The notes under the pieces: model-generated
The model's input: the letters and a program-made list of their open reading frames with translations, nothing else
Told to the model about the DNA's origin: nothing
Database searches by the model: none
Source: Coffea arabica
Taxonomy: Eukaryota > Streptophyta > Magnoliopsida > Gentianales > Rubiaceae
Direction: 5' to 3'
NCBI RefSeq assembly: GCF_036785885.1
Contig: NC_092323.1
Coordinates: 3,202,501-3,266,500, forward strand
Length of the DNA stretch: 64,000 nucleotides
Shown: piece by piece, positions 59,981 to 64,000 of the stretch
Layout of the letters: each line of letters starts with the position of its first letter
Position numbering within the stretch: position 1 is the stretch's first letter
Program-made: the position numbers and the translations under genes

Positions 59981-62900
59981 CTTTAAACTCCAGCCCAGCC
60001 ACTTGCTTCCTGCTTCGTCGATCGCTTCTAATTGTCTACATGGTTCCTTCCAGTTCCAGTTCCAGTTCCAGTTCCAGGTGAATGAATATTTATAGGCAAT
60101 GTCCAGTGTCTTTACCAGTTAAATACATGCTTCTTCTGCATTTCAGATTTCATGCGCGCGATCATATTCATATTCATATGTAGTCTTTTAGATGGATGGG
60201 ATCGATGCATGCATTCTTCGAGGTAAGCACGTGAAGAGACTTTAATTATGTCAATCCAATTCTGAGTTTTTATCCTTTTTTTCTTGAAATGCATGATTAC
60301 ATTTACATCGTACAATTTACATGTCACGTTTCGGATTTACGAGTACGAAAGAAAGGTATTTTTTTGCGAGTTCAAGAATTTGTTTGGCTTTTCCTTTAGA
60401 GCCAGTAATCATCATAATTTTAACTGGCTGTGTAAGAACTAGAAGGATTTATCCACCGCTCTTCTGAGTCTTCCCGCTCCAACTCCATCGCTCCCGCTAG
60501 AACTTGCAGCAACGCCCGGAACTGCGACGTATTGCTCATCAAGACAAGCATGAAAGAAAGGTATGTGCCATTTATTTTATCTCAATTTCTGTTGATAAAA
60601 GTAACATGGATGGATGGATGGTAACGAGGTTAATGATCCTCATGCTACCATGCACGAACCCATAGCCCCTATGCTTCCAAAATCTGATTTAGTCATCGGG
60701 ATCTGCCAGCCATAGCTTGAATTCATGTATTGAATCAATCATAATTCTGCAGCCCCAAAAATTCTTCGTCCTTTTACTCCCATTACCATGCATCTATGCG
60801 CTATTATTTGTCTATGTCAAAATCAAAATTTCCGGTCAAGCGCGGTTGTCCGACAATCAGTGCGCACGTATTGGCCGTTCTTGCCTTGCCTGGAAGTTCG
60901 CTTGGTGGCTCAAGGAGTCCCGTCCTGATGCCCACCACTTCCATTTCACCGCTCTTTCTCTTTCCTCTTTGCAGATGATTTCAAGAAAATTACATAGAAA
61001 GAACTAAATAAAAATCTAACTTAATTTCTTTGCAGATGATTTTAAAAATTACATAGGAAAAATTAAATAAAAATCTAACTTATGACTAATACGGCAATAA
61101 CACAAGAATCCCAAAAGAATTAATTGAAAAAAAAAAAAAAGAGTTCATATCCATTTCTAACCTTGCTGACATTCACGTTAAATCTCCAAAATGCAGAAAA
61201 CTGAAAAAGTACTAAAACATCTTGACAAACGATTCGAAGCCACTGGAGACCCAGTTTAACAGTATCGGATCTAGGCTCCGCCTCAGACGTTTTTCTCAAG
61301 CCGTTCCTCATTATACAGACTAATCAGCCTTCAGTTTCTTGACTTCTTCATGTTTTCTCCCTTCTGTGCAACCTATAATTTCCCCAAGTCCTTGGAAGTT
61401 CCAAGCTTGCTCCGCTATTGAGCATCATAACATACAAGATTGGCCTTTGAGTGTGAGTTTTCCAACGGATGATGATATATTTCTCGACCCTTTTTGAGTC
61501 TTTAACGAGGCTGGAGTTGAGCAAGAATACCCGCAAGAGTTAAGTCTGATGGGTCCAGTGCACTACTTTTCAAAATTATGACCGGCTCTAAAGGACAATA
61601 TCTGCTGTTTAGGCAAAATGAGCTTTGGAAATCAAATGATAACAGCTGTACAGCATCAGAGCTTCATCTGCTATAGTATTACGGTCTCAACAAGTGACGT
61701 GGGACGACATATGATGGCGCCACGGCTGCTGGAATAAGAAAGGGGCCAGCTGCTGTGTCTCATGCAATGATTGTGCAGGTGACAGCGAAGTAATTCTTAC
61801 TTTTACCATAAACAAAGTGCAACTCGAATGGTTACTGAAAAACAGTTGCTGACTGACCTAGGTACTACCTGGTCGACGCGGTGGCATTCAAGAAGCTGAA
61901 ACCTCTCACAATCGCTTCGCTCAGTCTCACCGTATTCAGGAGAAAATGGAATCTTACAAATTTTTTTTCTTTTCAGAAGTAGCAATGACGGTTTTACTGT
62001 CCAGGTCCAGAGAACCGCAGCCATATGCAAGAAATTCCCTTCCAGCTGACTCCCTGCTTTCCAGCTTCACCCAAGGAGTTAGTCTAAAGAAAATTGCTAG
62101 TCTCTTCCAAGATTACCGAATGACTCGAGGCGGCTAGTTATATGGAACAAAATCGAACGTCATCTGGCTAGTTATATACAACAAAATTGAACACCATGTT
62201 GCTTTTTATGGTCTGCTTGTTTTGATGAGCAGGCAACCGCAATGAAACGAAATGTTGTGATATTTTGAGAAGCAGCAGCAGATGTATAGACATATCTTTC
62301 GTACAACCAATCTTCACGAGGGAAAGGAAGAACCATGACATTTAGTGTATAAAAAAAAAAAAGAAAAAAAAGGAGACTTGCGCTGTAGCATGGAGTGCTT
62401 ACGATTAGCGGCAACGTATGATGAATAATGATATTCATTTAGTAAAAAGGAGAAATAAAATTCATATAGAAAAGACGTGTATTCACATTCCTTTATAAGG
62501 GAGTTAACGCCGAATCACTATTGATAAAGCAGCTTGGAGTAATGGGCGCTATTCCCTAATTATTGGCTGCAAAATGAAAAGCAAATTCTAATGCTGTGCT
62601 TACCAAAAAAAAAAAAAAAAAAAAAACCTAGGTCGTACCACGTATTTGCTGCAAGAAGACGTGACATGCGTATTTATTTATTCATTCCTTTTCTTCCAAT
62701 GAAGAGAAAGGCAGTTTGCATATTACAACGCCTTTTCATTAATTAGACTTCTTTAGCAACACGACTTTCACTTCAAAATCAAGAAACTCTCAAGAAGTTG
62801 TACCGAAGTAACGTGAAATCGGGTCAAAAAAGCAACGACTTTCAAGCAATGATACAAATAATAATGGTTAGCGGACGGTATACAAGTGGAATTCGCAATT

Positions 62901-63158
62901 CCAGAAGTTCATTCAAATTTGTGGAATGAAGACTCCCTACCGTGCACCTTCTAGATAGTCAATTGTTCTCTTTCGAAACAAAGTCTACAATTTGTGGAAA
63001 TAACAGGAATTTTGAAGAGTCTGTGTGTGTCATAATGAAGTATTGTTAAAAGGTTGCTTTCCACAGAACGAGAGAAGAAAGAGACTAAGACCACTTTTTC
63101 TACAATTTTTTGTTTTCTTTTGGGAACAAAAACGACCAACAGCATTGGGAGTTGGATC
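59981..63158. other. Intergenic between the two miRNA loci
   Basis: May include the spliced remainder of the first primary miRNA transcript. A (TTCCAG)n hexamer run lies at 60047-60077. A 60-bp unit starting ctttgcagatgattt is repeated at about 60967-61024 and 61027-61083 with a few differences. Poly-A runs lie near 61128 and 62605-62627. No protein gene was recognised; the short frames lack motifs and codon structure. Confidence 0.45.
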
Positions 63159-63165
63159 TATAAGT
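63159..63165 (+). promoter_or_regulatory. TATA-like box of the second miR3627-like gene
   Basis: The sequence tataagt lies about 60 bases before the hairpin base. Position and sequence fit a MIR gene promoter. Confidence 0.4.
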
Positions 63166-63221
63166 ACCGGGAGGGAGGAGAGTAGCTGGATTGAATTTGA
63201 AGCAGCGCAAAAGCCCGCAGG

Positions 63222-63362
63222 AGTTGGGGGACTCGTGTCGCAGGAGGAATGGCACCTGCTGTGGTTACAACATAGTGATAGTACTCTATGTACTTAGTCA
63301 GTAGCAAGTAGTAATATGGATATGCAAGAGCCATTGCTCCTGCGACACAATGCCCTACAACT
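63222..63362 (+). ncRNA. miR3627/miR391-superfamily precursor, locus 2
   Basis: A 141-base fold pairs agttggggg..tcgtgtcgcaggag with ctcctgcgacacaa..gccctacaact. The 5' arm has TGTCGCAGGAGGAATGGCAC (63236-63255) and the 3' arm GAGCCATTGCTCCTGCGACA (63328-63347). The two arms pair with about two mismatches over 20 bases, so the duplex is near perfect. The mature sequence is related to locus 1 (TGTCGCAGGAG then ATGGCAC) but differs in the middle, so its targets could differ. The terminal loop is about 70 bases. Confidence 0.82.
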
Positions 63363-64000
63363 TCTTTCCTGCTCCCCTTATTTCACTGATTCCATACTCG
63401 TTTGCAACATTCTTGCCAAAATTCTGGTATAATTCCTGATCGCCTAACTATATTTTGGCGTCTTTGGGTTGTGGTATCACGTCCATTCAAGCCTACCAGC
63501 TACATACCAGCTAAGTTAGATCTGGAGGCGAGAATTGGGGTAATTAACTATCATCAATTTTGTTAATTGCTTAACCCAAGAAGTTGGGGTGGTAGAAACT
63601 AGTAGTTAACCATCAATCATATGCCCACCGGCCGTCGCTCCCAATCAGCTCATACAACCTTTGACCGATTTATCCCGGCGCAGCCCACCATAGTCCATTA
63701 GAATAGTAAAGGGGTTTTATTTACATGGGCCTCACAAGTTAGGCGTCTGAGTCCTACTCTTTTTTTTTTACCCTAATTTGAATGGCAGGGTCCACGTTGG
63801 AGAAGGATCAATGCAATAGACATCGAAGTCGCCATTGGAGACATTCGATATGCAGACCTGTCCACGCCAATCAATGATGGTGGTATGGCCCGAATTGTCT
63901 ACTTGTTTCCCTTTCTTTTTATTTTTCCAAATCGATGCCAAGCCAGAAATCAGTCTGCCAAACTGGCATGTTGCAACAGTTTGTCAAAAGAAATTGTCCT
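63363..64000. other. 3' flank of second miRNA locus to window end
   Basis: No gene, RNA or repeat was recognised in these bases. Confidence 0.4.

Noticed and set aside
60717-61007. 96-codon plus-strand frame ending in the 60-bp repeat
   Set aside because: No recognisable domain; a cag acceptor-like site and low-complexity flanks suggest non-coding transcript at most.
1-64000. tRNA genes, rRNA genes and CRISPR arrays
   Set aside because: Only SINE-type box A/B motifs were found; no cloverleaf, rRNA stretch or regularly spaced repeat array was seen.

Overview
The window is nuclear DNA from a core eudicot plant. The evidence is intron-rich genes with GT-AG junctions, an AT-rich background full of MITEs, a Helitron and hAT and SINE copies, plant-only gene families (CLE peptide, R2R3-MYB, BIR-type LRR kinase, AGC VIII kinase, thaumatin-like protein, sn-2 GPAT), and two miR3627-like hairpins. 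I cannot name the species. There is no CRISPR array, bacterial operon or full-length virus-like element.

Layout. 0.5-3.2 kb: a coiled-coil protein gene of unknown function (minus). 3.2-12.5 kb: repeat-dominated DNA (SINEs, a hAT-type MITE of about 660 bp, a non-autonomous Helitron of about 2.4 kb, an older element interrupted by a MITE). 12.5-38.2 kb: a gene-dense block of BIR2-like receptor pseudokinase (+), CLE25-like signalling peptide (-), plastid RsmD-like rRNA methyltransferase (-), DUF1336/EDR2-C protein (+), a small MASS-like protein (-), TDF1/MYB35-like transcription factor (-) and ShKT prolyl 4-hydroxylase (-). From memory, BIR2, CLE25, the methyltransferase, MYB35/TDF1 and P4H are also consecutive in Arabidopsis (about At3g28450 to At3g28490), so this looks like conserved microsynteny. 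38.2-42.8 kb: transposon remnants, including an error-free 481-bp tandem duplication. 42.8-52.7 kb: sn-2 GPAT (-), a hAT remnant, a D6PK-like AGC kinase with an apparent one-base frame disruption (-), a Stowaway MITE and a thaumatin-like protein (+). 53.5-54.2 kb: a box C/D snoRNA gene with a Site II/telo-box/TATA promoter and two snoRNAs, one a U18 homologue. 55.2-58.9 kb: a tandem array of degenerate transposon units with nested MITEs. 59.7-63.4 kb: two miR3627/miR391-superfamily precursors on the plus strand.

The genes do not form one pathway. Themes are receptor and peptide signalling (BIR2, CLE25, MASS-like, D6PK-like), anther development (TDF1), ribosome maturation (RsmD, snoRNAs), cell wall and cutin (P4H, GPAT), defence (TLP, EDR2-C) and possibly calcium-pump regulation through the miRNAs. 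Exon coordinates were read by eye from splice sites and checked for frame continuity. Single-base errors are possible.
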